A stretch of DNA of 32,437 bases from Phallusia fumigata (lineage: Eukaryota; Chordata; Ascidiacea; Phlebobranchia; Ascidiidae). The DNA lies in the NCBI GenBank assembly GCA_008931825.1, contig QXVZ01019405.1:1-32437 (forward strand), read 5' to 3'. Within the stretch, counting starts at the first letter, position 1. Each line of letters opens with the position of its first letter. The notes below the pieces were generated by a model. The model saw only the letters and a list, made by a program, of their open reading frames with translations. It made no database searches and was not told the DNA's origin. A program made the translations under genes and the position numbers. This document shows positions 11,401 through 23,339 of the stretch, piece by piece.

Positions 11401-14400
11401 CCCTTTTTTTAATGTCACTTTAATTCTAAACCGTTTGGTACATCACTATTAGGTCACAAATGGAAATTGTGGCGTACATTTTTTTTGTGTTAACAGCTTT
11501 CAAAACTGCTTAACAGTTCTTTTTGAACTACAGTTCTTATAAGTCATCATAAGAAAAACCTTACATGTAAAATATATGCCCTTGAAATTCCTCATATTTG
11601 GTATTATCCAATGACATATTATAACATTTCTATTCCTACATGCAGTTCAATTTAGTAAATAGTCTGATACTTATTGTACCTTATCAATTTCAGCTGATGC
11701 AAAACGGATGCTTATGGGGTCCTAAGCAACTGTTTGCGAATTCTGATGTCAGTGTTGAAATGTGTCATCCATTTTCATGGTAAGTAGTGGTAATGTGATA
11801 AACATACTCTATTTACATTGCAAATTAATCATCAGAAGAAAAGGATATTTTGTAAACCCTTCCTAAACACTCACAACCTCTTCCTTACAGTCAAGCACAT
11901 AGTGTCCTATTTTGTTAGTTGTTCTCTTTTCCCTATCTACTCATCTATGACTTAGTCTGGCATAAGGTTTATTGGGGCTTTCTCGCCCATAAAAGGGACA
12001 GTGAACTTAAAATAGATTCCTAATATCAGTAACTTGTTCAGATGACCCTGACTGTAAGGATAGTTGCTTAGAATCTGAAAGAGATGGAAAATGGTGACAA
12101 TTTGTTGGTTTCCAGCTGCACACACACAACCTGCAGAGGACAATGTTAATTGGGACTTCACACACAGATAAGTAAATTTAGTTTTGTAAACACTGTTGAG
12201 GTAACTCTTAAAGTTTTCATGTAAGCCTATTCGAGACTCTTATTTGTATGTACTTATGTGGGTCTCTCTTTTACTTGATGGCAAAGCCACAGAGATTGCA
12301 TTTTTAGCCTCTCACATGGGTAAAATTACCAAACAATGTCAGAAGTTTTTTGAAATGCTTAATTTATCAAATGACCTTCCTAATGTTCGTTGTGCAGAAG
12401 TTTTACTGATGGTAGAATTGAATCCCTGTGCTTAATATTATTTATTACCATACACTCTGCTACATTGGTCAACAATGGTTGTTAAAAATGTAGTTTTTTG
12501 GAAAATAATTGGTAAGCCCAAGTGGCCCACACTAGCTTCCTAAAGTGAGTAATTTTAAATTAAATAACATTTTAACAAGCTGTATATTTGGCATTCCATT
12601 ATGTCATTACCATTAACACCCCAGGCTGAACTGCATTTGTTTAATGTTTTTTCTGTTTATTGTTACTATATAGTTGTGTCATTATGTTTGTGAAAATCAG
12701 GCTGTGATTGCATAGCGGTAAGCAAATTGCATTCAATGGTGGACCGTTGTAGTTGAATATACAGTGCATCACTGAAACTGCATTGGAAAAGGCTGGATTT
12801 TAAAAGGTCGGGTTTATTTCTTGTAAACATTTTTTGTTCAAAATCTTAAACTGACCATGCCCTATTAACAACAGTGCCAATTAGGGGGGGTTCATATATT
12901 TATGCTTGCAAAAACAAACTTATAAAATGCTAAGGAAATTAAGGAACTATTGTAATGCAGGTATTTAATTTATATCTAATGTAATAACAGAAAATAATGT
13001 ATAAAGGGTTGTAGTGCATGTGCAATGGCAATACATGTATGCCGCTTCTCCAGTTACTTCTAGTCTTAAAGGGCACACATTGATTTCAATGTTTTTTTTC
13101 ACCTTGCAGCTTGTCCATTTACATTTTGACATGAAATGTTTGATCCATTTGAATGTAACTTTTGTAGTCAGAAGACTTATTCGCGGTAATGTGTCATTAG
13201 TTTGGTTTGACTCTGTAGCCACAGCCATTACTCTGCTGGGCCCAAAACGCAAATTTAACAACGAATGTAACTGTGAAGAACTTGTTTTAATGCGATCATG
13301 AACAAGTTGTCTGATGTCACAGGTGAAAATTAGGCCCTAGGTGTCATTTGTGTGTTACAGGCCCTTTTCCTAAAGGTTCATAAAAAATATAAAAATGTGG
13401 TATTTAATTTTGTCAAAAAATACATTGTTTTAAAATTATAAATATAATTTTTTGTAGGGAACTTAACATGAGAACAAATGGATAAAAACAGCAGGGTGTG
13501 GAAAACGAAAGGTGGATTGTGTTATTATTAAGTGAGTCAAGTTATTAATTATGGTTTCCCTTTTTTCTCCCCTGTTTGTCTATGCACTTTTGACATGAAG
13601 TATTTGATGAATTTGGATAAAACTGTTAAAGCTGGTAGATATGATCATAGTGGTGTGTGGTCCATTTTGATTAACCCCTTAAATCTGCTGGCCCCAAGAA
13701 GGATGAAATATTTCCCTGAATGTGTAAATAAATCCACCCTTATAGCTTTAGTCTAAATTAGATAAAACTTGGATAGTTTGAAAAACATGCCATTGTAGCA
13801 TATCAATTGTTTGAAAAAGGCCTTTTGTGTGGTTAGTAAACCTAGAGTCCATTACCCACACAGCGTATGGCTATGGTCTGCAACCTGTGGCTAATCAATT
13901 TTGAAACAATTTCGGTGCCATGCTTGCGACTCCCTTTTGTTTCCATGCAAATTGGTACAAAGTGCAAACAACAGGAGTCCAATTCATAGCAGTGATACAT
14001 TGATGCCGTTAGGTAGTTGAACAATGGTCTAATTATGAATTTCACCTTTTGTAAACGAATTGTTGATGAACCTTTTCAGAAATTTAGCATTTCTGACATG
14101 TAATAAAACCAAGTCTGCTTATGTTAATTAAATGTGCGTCCCACAGGCTAATCTAATTAAATTAGACCATCTGGTAACAAAGGTTGCACAGTACACACTC
14201 TTGCTCTGTGGCATGGATTGGTTAAACAAACTTTTCGAGTTGGATGTTCAGCCCTTAGTGAAAAAACATAAGTATATATTAGCAGAAACTTCACCGTTAT
14301 ATTGTCAGCAGGATATAAGCTGAAAATATTAACAAGCGTTTTTCCAATTATGCTAGTTTTAGTGTGTGCATCTCTGTTAGCTAATTTGTACCTGCAGGTT

Positions 14401-14542
14401 TATCTATATTTGTATTGTAACAGAATTTGTTTATTGTTTTTATTTTTTATCATTTTACAGTGTACAACAGGAAGAATTTCTGAAAATCTGTACCTTTAAC
14501 AATGCCATGTTTGTTGGTTGGTATCTTGATTTTCGTCTCTAA
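11400..14542. other. CpG-poor, TG-rich stretch; probable transcribed region without a resolved gene model
   Basis: CpG drops to roughly 12 per kb by hand count, as over the USF and epsin genes. Splice-like pieces can be seen. On the plus strand, TTTCAG | ... | GTAAGT brackets 11694-11779, which is open in one frame. On the minus strand, a 52-codon open frame follows a good acceptor (TATTTTCAG) near 14326. I could not join these into a convincing chain. A diverged 145-bp repeat pair lies at 13125-13270 and 13588-13730. Confidence 0.35.
13125..13730. repeat. Pair of diverged direct repeats (13125-13270 and 13588-13730)
   Basis: Each copy begins TTTGACATGAA and about 100 bases later has CTGCTGG followed by CCCAA. 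The first 36 bases match at about 80 percent. Both copies are open over more than 40 codons on the plus strand, giving related peptides that start with F-D-M-K and later read L-L-x-P-x-R. This could be an old exon duplication or two copies of an unknown repeat; neither copy has clear splice sites on both sides. Confidence 0.4.
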
Positions 14543-16085
14543 TCACTGTATAGTAGTCTCCAGTAATCGAATTTTGACTGCTCTTGTGCCTGCTTGTGCA
14601 ATGGTGCCTGGGATGTTTGCCCGGTGTTCTGATTGAGACTGGTTGGTCCTATCACACATTAAATATGACTGTGGTGAATTGGTAGTGTGGGTTCCGTTGC
14701 TTGAAAGTTGAGGGTGGGTGGGTGGTAGGCCAATTTTGGTGCACAGTGGCCATGTTTGAATGACTTGTTACTGACTTTCGCTTGCTGCCTTACCTTTTCT
14801 CGATGGCATTGCTTTGTTGTGATTCGGGTTTGATGTCACCAAAATGTTTCTTGGTTGACGCTAGGTGAAGGTCAGTCGGTCTTATTCTGGTTGATACTGG
14901 GATGCAATTGAAAGCATTCCAAGTTTTTTTCTATGCTCGACTATTACAAAAGTTGCATAACTCATTGTCAAAACACGACAGTCAAGCTTTCCACAATCTA
15001 CAATCACCAAAGTCGATCTATACTTACTGTACAGCAAAACAGTCCTACTTTACTTTATGGACATAAAAGACAGTCAGATCCAGGGAATATCACCTTGATC
15101 TCATGTTCTGTGAATGGTGACATCTTCTAAATTACACCAGATTGCTGTAAATCATGTTAGGACAATCGGCAAAGCTTCAGTATGCTATTGCTGAATTAGA
15201 ATGGGCAACAAGCTATTAAACATACAAAAACTTTTCACTACATCATTACATGTGTTAAAAAAACTGATGATATGTAACTACATCTATCGCAGGTAATTTA
15301 ATTGAAACTTTTCCAATGGAATTGATAAATTTAAACACATTGGCCATGACAGCAATTCATAGTTTATTGCAAAGCGGCAACGAAATAAACGATCCATACT
15401 GATTTTCCACTTTGTCTTGTCATAAATTTTGCCTTTTATACCAATCAAATGACTCCTTCAAACCACGAGTGTTCCATTCGCACGATTATCCAGATATAAA
15501 ACAACAAACCCGAACTGTAACTAATCTCGGACTGAAACTGCATAGCGTTTGCCCGCTCAGTCTCGCTTGAATCTTGAAATCACATGTTAAATACACATCG
15601 GTTCATGTAAAGATGTAAACTCTTGAATTTTGTCCCATCATAATATTAACAATTGCAAATGCACTTTCGTTTGCATTATTAAGATCTAGTTAACCTGTTT
15701 TTTCCCACTTTATTTTGTAACAAAAAATAAGTTTATTCATGCCTCGCGACCCTTTTATCCCTCTGAACCAGTGACTGATGCATGAGCAACCTTTGTTTTC
15801 ATTCCACTTGCGTCATAGGTTACGCCCCTGAACACTGCACTGATGTCACAAACATTATTTTTAGTTGTAAGTGCAGGATAGTTTGGGCCTTCTCTCAATC
15901 AAACCGGTACACCGTTGGAGGCAAAACAGTTTCATAACCGGTATAACCCTAACTAATCCAAATTCTGAATTTCAAAACGTCGTGTGAGTGACAAAACAGG
16001 TTAAAACAAACCAACTTTTACTCTTTTTTCCATAAAAAGGGAGATAAATTTGTTTTTTACCTGGAAAAGGCAAGAAAGAAGCCAT
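14543..16085 (-). CDS. Tentative small three-exon gene, unknown product (94 codons)
   Basis: The product is not recognised. The model is exons 16085-16061, 14896-14794 and 14699-14543 (minus strand). Exon 1 runs from ATGGCTTCT to the donor TTTTCCAG|GTAAAA. Exon 2 lies between the acceptor TTGCATCCCAG and the donor GAAAAG|GTAAGG. Exon 3 follows the acceptor CAACTTTCAAG and ends at a TGA. Phases 1 and 2 match across both introns, and only this frame stays open through exon 2. The predicted protein is hydrophilic, rich in Q/N/S/T, with no signal peptide, membrane segment or known domain. An in-frame TAA precedes the ATG, but the Kozak context is weak (T at -3). A further minus-strand exon-like sequence with a strong donor (CCAAG|GTAAGTAT at 16469) may be 5' untranslated. 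The CRE/ETS-rich stretch near 17.1 kb is a plausible promoter. The gene could continue through a weak donor just before the TGA into the open frame near 14326. Splice and phase evidence only; no homology. Confidence 0.4.
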
Positions 16086-17079
16086 GCATGTTCCAGTGTT
16101 GGGACATGTCAACTTGCCATAAATCAGCAACAAGACGCGAAATTACTCGGATGTTTATTGAGCAAACACCGAACATGAAACGATCGTTCAACTTCCTTGT
16201 TTGAGGTAGCAGAAATAAAATATACAATATAACACGCTCTACTTTGCTGCATTTAGGCAAAGCTGCGAAAGTTTCTTGCCCATGAAAGTACCAAGTCAGG
16301 ATTCAATCCGTCAAGCATACAATTGTAGGTGTACACTTCGGTTAAAGTTACGACAGCACACCTCGCAATCGAAATAGATACTATGTGCGCAATTTTTTGC
16401 TTTTACTATTGCAACAAACGCGTGGTCGTTTACCACCATGTTATAGTTTTCGAATCAATACTTACCTTGGAAAACATGCAATGACAAGCTGTCAAGAGGT
16501 TACTTAAACTTCCTAAAAACATCGGCTTCTTTATAACATCAGCAGAACAATATGACAACATGAAACATTCACATTTATTCCAGCCACTTGCCTTTACAAT
16601 CCACACCAAAAATTTAGAGCTGAAGCAAAGAAACCAAATCTATCTATTGGGCCGTTCTAAAGTAAGGTGTAATTTCGGTTTGAATAGTGGTGTAAAGAGG
16701 GAAATAATTTACAGAAGAAAAGCTTGAATGTTTTTTTTCATCACCATGACCCCACTAAACATACGTGAGTGCGAAATTTCGGGAAGTGCTGTAGAGACAA
16801 AGAAGAAACGCCACAATTGAGTGCCGGACTAGCTAACTGCAATGTTCTAGAGCAACACCAGCGACAGATAGCAATCAGGTTGCACAGAAAGCTGGTCAAA
16901 GTATTTACAAACCAAGGAAAGGAATAAAGGCAAATTAGCTACACGTCGGTAAACAATGATGTTGTCAAGAAACTATTCGCACAAAAACAACAAGGCACTA
17001 TTTTCCAAGCTATGATAAAACAAAATAAACAAGAGCGGCCTGTGTTGCCACCACGCAAAGCAAAATGACACAATACAAA

Positions 17080-17140
17080 TACGGCGATGACGTCACAAAG
17101 TCGTACAGGCGAAGCGGATGTTACGTCATCCGGAACGCAG
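17080..17140 (-). promoter_or_regulatory. CRE/ETS promoter-like stretch
   Basis: A perfect CRE, TGACGTCA, lies at 17088-17095. TACGTCA (17122-17128) runs directly into ATCCGGAA, an ETS-type core (17128-17135). The surroundings (15.4-17.4 kb) have normal CpG between two CpG-poor blocks. I infer a promoter firing leftward into the tentative gene at 16.1-14.5 kb; the direction is not proven. Confidence 0.4.
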
Positions 17141-17159
17141 GATATCTCGTGTTGTCAGA

Positions 17160-17802
17160 AGCACTGAACGGTGCGCATTGGTATATTATTCATACACGTT
17201 TATGATTGCAGCCCTGTTTCCTTGGGCCACACAACGCAATGCAATCGCATATTACGTCCGGTCCCGAAACTGCAAGCAGTTTTGCGACACACCAACATAC
17301 CGGCAATTTTAAACAAGCGGCGGGTTTGCGTGTACGACTTTGCACGGATAATACGTGTTTCATTACCAACTCTGTGTAGTCTAGTGTTGCTTATTTAGAA
17401 AGTTAACGAAATTTTTCGAAAAAGTAAACATCCAATTAACTTCAAACACCCACACAGAATTGTATGCAAAGTTTAAAGCAATTTAAGGCAGTTTCTAAAT
17501 AACGTAGCTACACTGGACTACACAACGCTGGTTAAAACCGACATATCTGTGCATACAACGGCAGGAAGTAAACAGGATAAGGTCGCCCCCTTCCAATGCA
17601 AGCACCAACAAAACACCTTTAACACAAAGAGCTATCAGAGATGCTAGCAACACAGGGGTATATTGGAGAGTTGTGTTTTGTGAAGAATAAAATATCAGTG
17701 CACTCATCAACGAAGTCTTTGTTTGCTTAAAGAGAGTTCATAGCAAACTCCGTGCAGTCAAACATGTCAATTGTTTAGGAAAATATTTAATGGGTCAAAT
17801 GC
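17160..17802. other. Intergenic stretch
   Basis: Between the 17.1-kb promoter-like site and the possible 3' end of the epsin transcript. Short overlapping open frames occur on the plus strand at 17118-17398, with no domain or splice support. Nothing else seen. Confidence 0.4.
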
Positions 17803-17808
17803 TTTATT
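17803..17808 (-). terminator. Candidate poly(A) signal of the epsin gene
   Basis: TTTATT on the plus strand is AATAAA on the minus strand. It is the first canonical hexamer I see downstream of the epsin stop codon and would give a 3' UTR of roughly 950 bases. A nearer variant signal may be used instead. Confidence 0.3.
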
Positions 17809-18751
17809 TAAACCACTTTAAAGGTCTATGCAAGATTGTGTACCATTTTAAACAGACACCATCCTACAGTAAACCTATTTTGACAACCCACTTTCACTAT
17901 ATTAACAAGAAAACATTTGAAAAAACAAGGCACTTTTATAATACTACGCTGTCATACACATGTATGAAAAAGGCAATTATGTCAGATTTAAATTGCTTGT
18001 CGAATGAAAGAACATGATGTTTGTGCTTTGTGATAACAATACAGCTCATAGCTTGTCACAGTATGAACAACGCCCAACAAGCTGTTGAACACATTGTATA
18101 TGACCAAATTGCTACATACTAGTCTTTGTAGTATAGTATCAATATATACATACATTTTTTGCATCCATAAACCTGGTTTGCAACGATTTGCTAGCACATG
18201 GGGTACTGAATGTGCAGAGATGTGGTTTTTGAATGTACATGTTGCGTGAAATAAAATGCAACACAAAGAACCATTAATGAAGCACTAGCAAAGCAAACAT
18301 GTTATTCGCTAATGCGAATTATCTACAATAGGCCAGCTATTAAAACATGTTTGTATATGATTGATAGTACAGTCTCGCTGGCCAATGGCCATTCATGAAA
18401 AGTAAAATATACATATATCTACACATACAACCTACTTGTAAATAAATCTATTTGTACATCATTTCAATGTATGTGTAGTGTAATGTAATGTTATCATTGT
18501 CATAAACATGACTCATAAGATTGACAACAGATTTTTGAAGAAAAAAATCGTGCTTGTAAACTCCTGGGTTGGCTGTTGACATCACTTCTACACATGGGTT
18601 AACAATGTGTTCAAATGACTGTAAACAGTCACCAGTCAACATTTAAGAATATCGCTGAAGTACAAGGATTGTCGTCTATTTAAAGTTACATGCATGAATG
18701 TGCTACACAAAAATTATATGTTTATACCACCATCTGTATATTTTAGTTCAT

Positions 18752-21700
18752 TTAAAACAATGAGGGATTTTGTTGTGGAAATGCATTCATCTGATTAGGA
18801 TTGTAGACCATTTGATTTTGCATTCCATACATAGGCTGGGCAGGTTGCATAGGGTTGGGAACCATTCCATATCCTGCTGGTGCCATTGACATTGGTGCTT
18901 GGTTCATCATCGGCATTTGTTGAGCAGACATGGGCATTGGTTGACCAGATGCAGGCATTTGTGGACTAAACTGAGGACCACCTTTCATTTGGTTGAGACT
19001 TGGTGATGGCCCCTTCTGGTTAAAAGGATTTCTGTGGGAACCTAAAGCACCTGATGTGTCAATGCTCAGAGTCTGATAGTGTGTTGCCATTTTTGGTTTG
19101 GTAACCAGGTTGTCCACATTGACAAGTGATGCATTTTCACCAAGAAAGGCACCAGCCTTACTTGTAACAACATCAGACCCAGCTGCCTGGTTGTCATTTT
19201 CATCAAATCCATTGGTTTGTTGTTGAAAATTTTCAGGCGCGCTCATAGGCACCATTGGCGTAAAGCTAGGAATGTTCTGTGGTGTTGCCAGTGGACCAGT
19301 AGATGAAATATGAAGGGAGTCAAATTCTTTTAGAGGATCAAAGGAACCATTTGACTCAAAACCAGATGCACTATTTGTGGCAAATGCATCGAATGTGCCA
19401 CCAGAAGAAGCTGGAAAACTTGGTTGTGGTGCTGCTTGTGGCTGAGCATCCCATGCAGAAGCCAGGTTAGAGCTTTGAGATGGTAAATTCCCAGCCCAGG
19501 GGTCTGCTGTGACCTCAGGTTGGCTGACAGCTGTGGGGCTACTTGGACCCCAGGGATCCAGTGGCTTAGCTGTAACTTTCTGTGGTGGGGGCAAAACCAG
19601 CGCTGCATTCTTTGGTGGGCTCCATTGGCTTCCACTTGGTTGTGTCGCAACATTGTTGCTAGCATTAGCGGTGGCTGTCCCCCATGCATCAATACCATTG
19701 CTTGGTTGTGGAGCACTTGCCATATCACTAAAGGGGTCAAAACTGTTCTTGGGTGCCTGCGCAGCTGGTGATCCTCCACCCCATGGGTCCATTACTTTTG
19801 TCTGGTGTTGTGGTGTCGACTTTGTAGATGAGTTTGTTGCACTCTCCTTAATGGCAATTTCCAATTTAAGTTTGTCATTTGTTTCAAGCCTCTCTTTCTC
19901 CTTTGCTTCTTCTCGACTCACTGCTAAAGCGACCTAAATTGACCAACATGTCAAGATTTAGTCATATTTACCCCAAAATTAGAAACTGTGTCGGAACAGG
20001 AAAAATTTCATTGTGTTAACAAACAATATGACATCTGGGGATGTTTAGCAAAATATCAAATCCATGCAGATTTGAATCTAAGTTCGCTGCTTATATTAGG
20101 TAGAAATGATAATATTTTATCCACAACAACACTAATACAGCAGCACATATCTACCGGTGTTTGTTAAGAACACAAATGTGCAAGAAGTTATGGGAATATT
20201 GCCACAGGTTTTTGGTGATGATTGATTGTGCAATTTGTCTAGATTTGTTGCATTGGTTAGAAAAACCAGTAGTTGCCTTGCTATCTTGGGCTTTTTATTA
20301 ATAAACATTTTTCACACACTTTACATGTCACTGTCATGACCACACGGTGTTGTTTAGATGTTAAATTGGTTGTGAAAAATCTAATAAACAGAATGAGGAA
20401 CTTCTCCAAATCAAAAAGCAGTTTTTAATACTACTATAAAACTTGGATTAGGTATTCTACGGACAAACAACCAATCTAGAATAGAAGAAGATAGACTCTT
20501 TGAGTTTGTAAGAAAGGAAGGTGGCAGTATTGTGACAGCACAAAGATATACAATGACATGGTCAGCTGTATCCTGCCATACACAACAGAACTTCTTATAA
20601 AAGTTGTTGCTTCTATAAAAACAATGTGTTTGATTACAGACAAGAATGGCCAAACAGATTTATGTGGGGAAAACAAGCATGAGAACAAGTTTTGACCTGA
20701 GCTACATAACCCTAAGTGGACTTATTAAACCAAGATTCACTTTAATTTGTAAGGTCATGAATGCATCAGGGCAGGAGTGCCGCAGGTACTATTAAATGCA
20801 GTCATGCACATGTATATTAAAGTATATGTAATGACGCCCATGTATTACTAAAAACTTTTAGTCTAGTAAGAGGAAGGTAGTCAATAAAAAAATGATTTTT
20901 TATTTTAGAAATTAACTTGTTCAAAACAAGCTTAATTGACAAGGTGGCAAAACAACCTACACATTTATGACATCAAACTGGCAATTGTTTGCCAATAAAT
21001 CCAAAATCATGATAATTACAAAACAAAGCAATTGTAAGATTTTGGGTCTTTGCGAAGTTTCAAAATGCTGCATAAAATTGTCCTTAATCAACATACATTA
21101 AACTACAACAAAGCAATATTGTCAAGGATTTAAGAGAATGGAACTAAAGCCCATTATGGCTGCATTTGTCTTTACGCATGTGACGTATGATGTTGCATTT
21201 GTGACCTTGGATTACATTTTAGTGACGTGCCATTTTAGAAGGCTGCTTCAAGTTTTTTTAACTTAACATGCGCCATGTCAAGACTTCTCAGTTGGTTTCT
21301 CATGCATGTATTTGGCCCCTGAAACTTGACTGTGGCAGCATAATAGTCTTGCGCTTGCACCTGATGGAACGGTGTTGTTTTTTGATGTGAGCAAAGGAAA
21401 TAACCAACATGTGTTGGAATACTTTGATGTACATGTTTATGACGTCACTATAGAGTGTGTGGTAACGTATCAGCCACTTTACATTCTATGTACCTCGGCC
21501 CCTATCTGGCGGTCGTGATTAAAATAATGTCTGTAATGCTGCCGGCAATAACAAAAAGGTTGTGCACCACCGCATCAGGGTTTAATATGAGCAGAAAAAC
21601 TGTTGTAGTTACCATAAATGTATCTAGAAAACGACTTTGGAATGGGATTCTGCAATTTAACAAAAGTATTGCATCAGTATGATTATTGAATATATAAGTT

Positions 21701-22677
21701 GCTAGACAATACCACATTGTAAAGCAACAATTGTCAAGGATTTACAGGTAAAAAGCATGTGTTTTTTGGCATAAACAGCAGTGTATGCAAAACTGTTTGT
21801 ATGAACATAGCTTTGCCACCTTGCAGTAAACTTCAAAGCAAAATAACTTGAATTATAATTTAGGTTCCCAATTTATGCTAATAGTGGCCAGGATTGCTAC
21901 AAACTAACAAAAAACTCCTAAAAAGTGGATGCTAGTTTGCCTGAAAAACTTTTTCAACAAAAAAATCATGACACGGTCCCATGATCCTAATTACTGAGTA
22001 ACGATTCTCGAGTCACTGGCTTGACTTGAGACCCCTTTTTGAAAGACTTCAGTTGAGACATACAAATTTTCAAAACCTTGAACCTGATAGGTAAATTGTT
22101 TCTTTTATCTTTAAGCACTAGTGTACTATGTGCTGTGTTTACAGGTATATAAGGGACTATATGTTAAACTATTTATATATTTAAACATTATATGACCCAC
22201 TGGTTAACAGTTTTACCCTACATAGCGGAAGGTACTTTAAACTTATGATCTCAGTCAATTGCAAGATGGTTAGTTAGGATGGCAAAATCTAGGCAACATA
22301 CTGGTCAGGAAAAACTATTTCCCGGTTACATATGAACTAAGAACCTCTGGATTTTGTGCAGTTGGACTTCTGTCTACTTACATAAACTACCTTAGCAGCA
22401 TGATATTCTCAGCAATAAACTACATGCCAGAAAGAAATTAAAAATAAATAGTAACCTGCAGTTGAAGATCTTCTTCTCCAACTGTTGAAGGCATTGCTTG
22501 CTTCATGTCAGTTGATACAGATGCGCTTGAAAATTCATCCATAGTGGGATAACTTTTGCCAAATTGGTTGTGCTTAATTTTTTTCTTATCTTTATCCTTG
22601 TCTGACCTCTTTTTGCGCAACTTATATTCCATATATCGAAGTTCACGACTAATGCCATCCTTGAGTTCTTTTGCCAT
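18752..22677 (-). CDS. EPN: Epsin-like endocytic adaptor (UIM, DPW, NPF), no ENTH domain found
   Basis: Epsins link ubiquitinated cargo to clathrin, AP-2 and EH-domain proteins at the plasma membrane. Coding exons are 22677-22456 and 19933-18752 (467 codons). The donor CTGCAG|GTTACT and the acceptor AATTTAG|GTCGCT join in phase 0 and rebuild UIM 1 (about 68-87, E-E-D-L-Q-L-Q-V-A-L-A-V-S). UIM 2 follows (about 91-105, L-E-I-A-I-K-E-S). AP-2-binding DPW motifs are at 123-125, 200-202 and 218-220, a DPF at 140-142, and an EH-binding NPF at 376-378. A block resembling vertebrate epsin FLGPNAALVNLDSLVTRP is present as FLGENASLVNVDNLVTKP. The tail is rich in Met, Pro and Gln. The start has an excellent Kozak context (ATCACCATGG) and an in-frame TGA upstream with no AG between, so the first 67 residues are a basic, Lys/Arg-rich head (two helices likely) in place of the usual ENTH domain of about 140 residues. 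ENTH-coding exons might exist upstream in another transcript form, but I do not see any. Confidence 0.92.
19934..22455 (-). other. Epsin intron 1 (coding intron)
   Basis: A 2.5-kb GT-AG intron. The flanking codons join perfectly inside UIM 1, so no coding exon is needed between them. I see no gene or clear mobile element inside; the open frames are short and featureless. Confidence 0.85.
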
Positions 22678-23339
22678 GGTGATGATTGACGATTGGAATA
22701 GATTATGTGTTTTAGAACATCAAAGTGACAGATTAAATGACTGTATGTAACAAGATCTCACTGACCTTCGAAGTAAAAAATGTCTCTAAAATATGTGATA
22801 GAAATTACTTTAGTCAGCGAGCCTGTTCATATGCACAAATCTACCCAGGTAAAGTTGCAAGTAAAAAATCAACCTTTTGTGTGTTTTAATCACTTATATG
22901 TAAACTATACTGTCCAGACTTACAGAAATGCACAAATGCACTGTTACAAAATACACATGTATTTATTTTCTGGTGTGAAACGACAAACTATTATATCTGT
23001 GGTCTACTGTAGTACACATACAACTTGATACAAGATGTCTTTTACTGCATTTTTTGAATGAGTTTCAAGCACAATTGTCACGAAGGTACTGTCACTAAAC
23101 CTATTGCCCAATGTAAAAATATTTCTACAGGGAGTTATTGTAAAACTACTTATTTGTTAGTCACCGAATTCGAGGGTTTTCTGTAAGTCTGTTGCAATCG
23201 AAAAAAAGCTTAATTTGGGAGATAACCGCAGGACAGGCTAAATTCGAAAGAGTTATCACTGGGATTACAAAAAGCGTTTGGCCTAAACTAGTTTGTTATA
23301 AATCCAAGCCGGTTGTTGCGCAAAACACCACTCCCTGTA
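22678..23339 (-). other. Probable 5' UTR region of the epsin gene
   Basis: Lies between the epsin ATG and the CRE/CCAAT/ETS-bearing stretch upstream. No ENTH-like coding sequence is visible in the minus-strand frames. An 82-codon plus-strand frame (22780-23028) looks like chance. Confidence 0.45.

Noticed and set aside
11694-12170. Plus-strand splice-bracketed piece at 11694-11779 and a nearby Cys-rich short frame (12030-12095)
   Set aside because: The phases do not match. Joining the second frame to the next Cys-rich piece would need a 22-base intron with a weak donor, so I do not call a gene.
19330-19937. Long frames overlapping the epsin exon: 149 codons on the same strand and 142 codons on the other strand
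   Set aside because: Shadows of the real epsin frame, which has clear family motifs.
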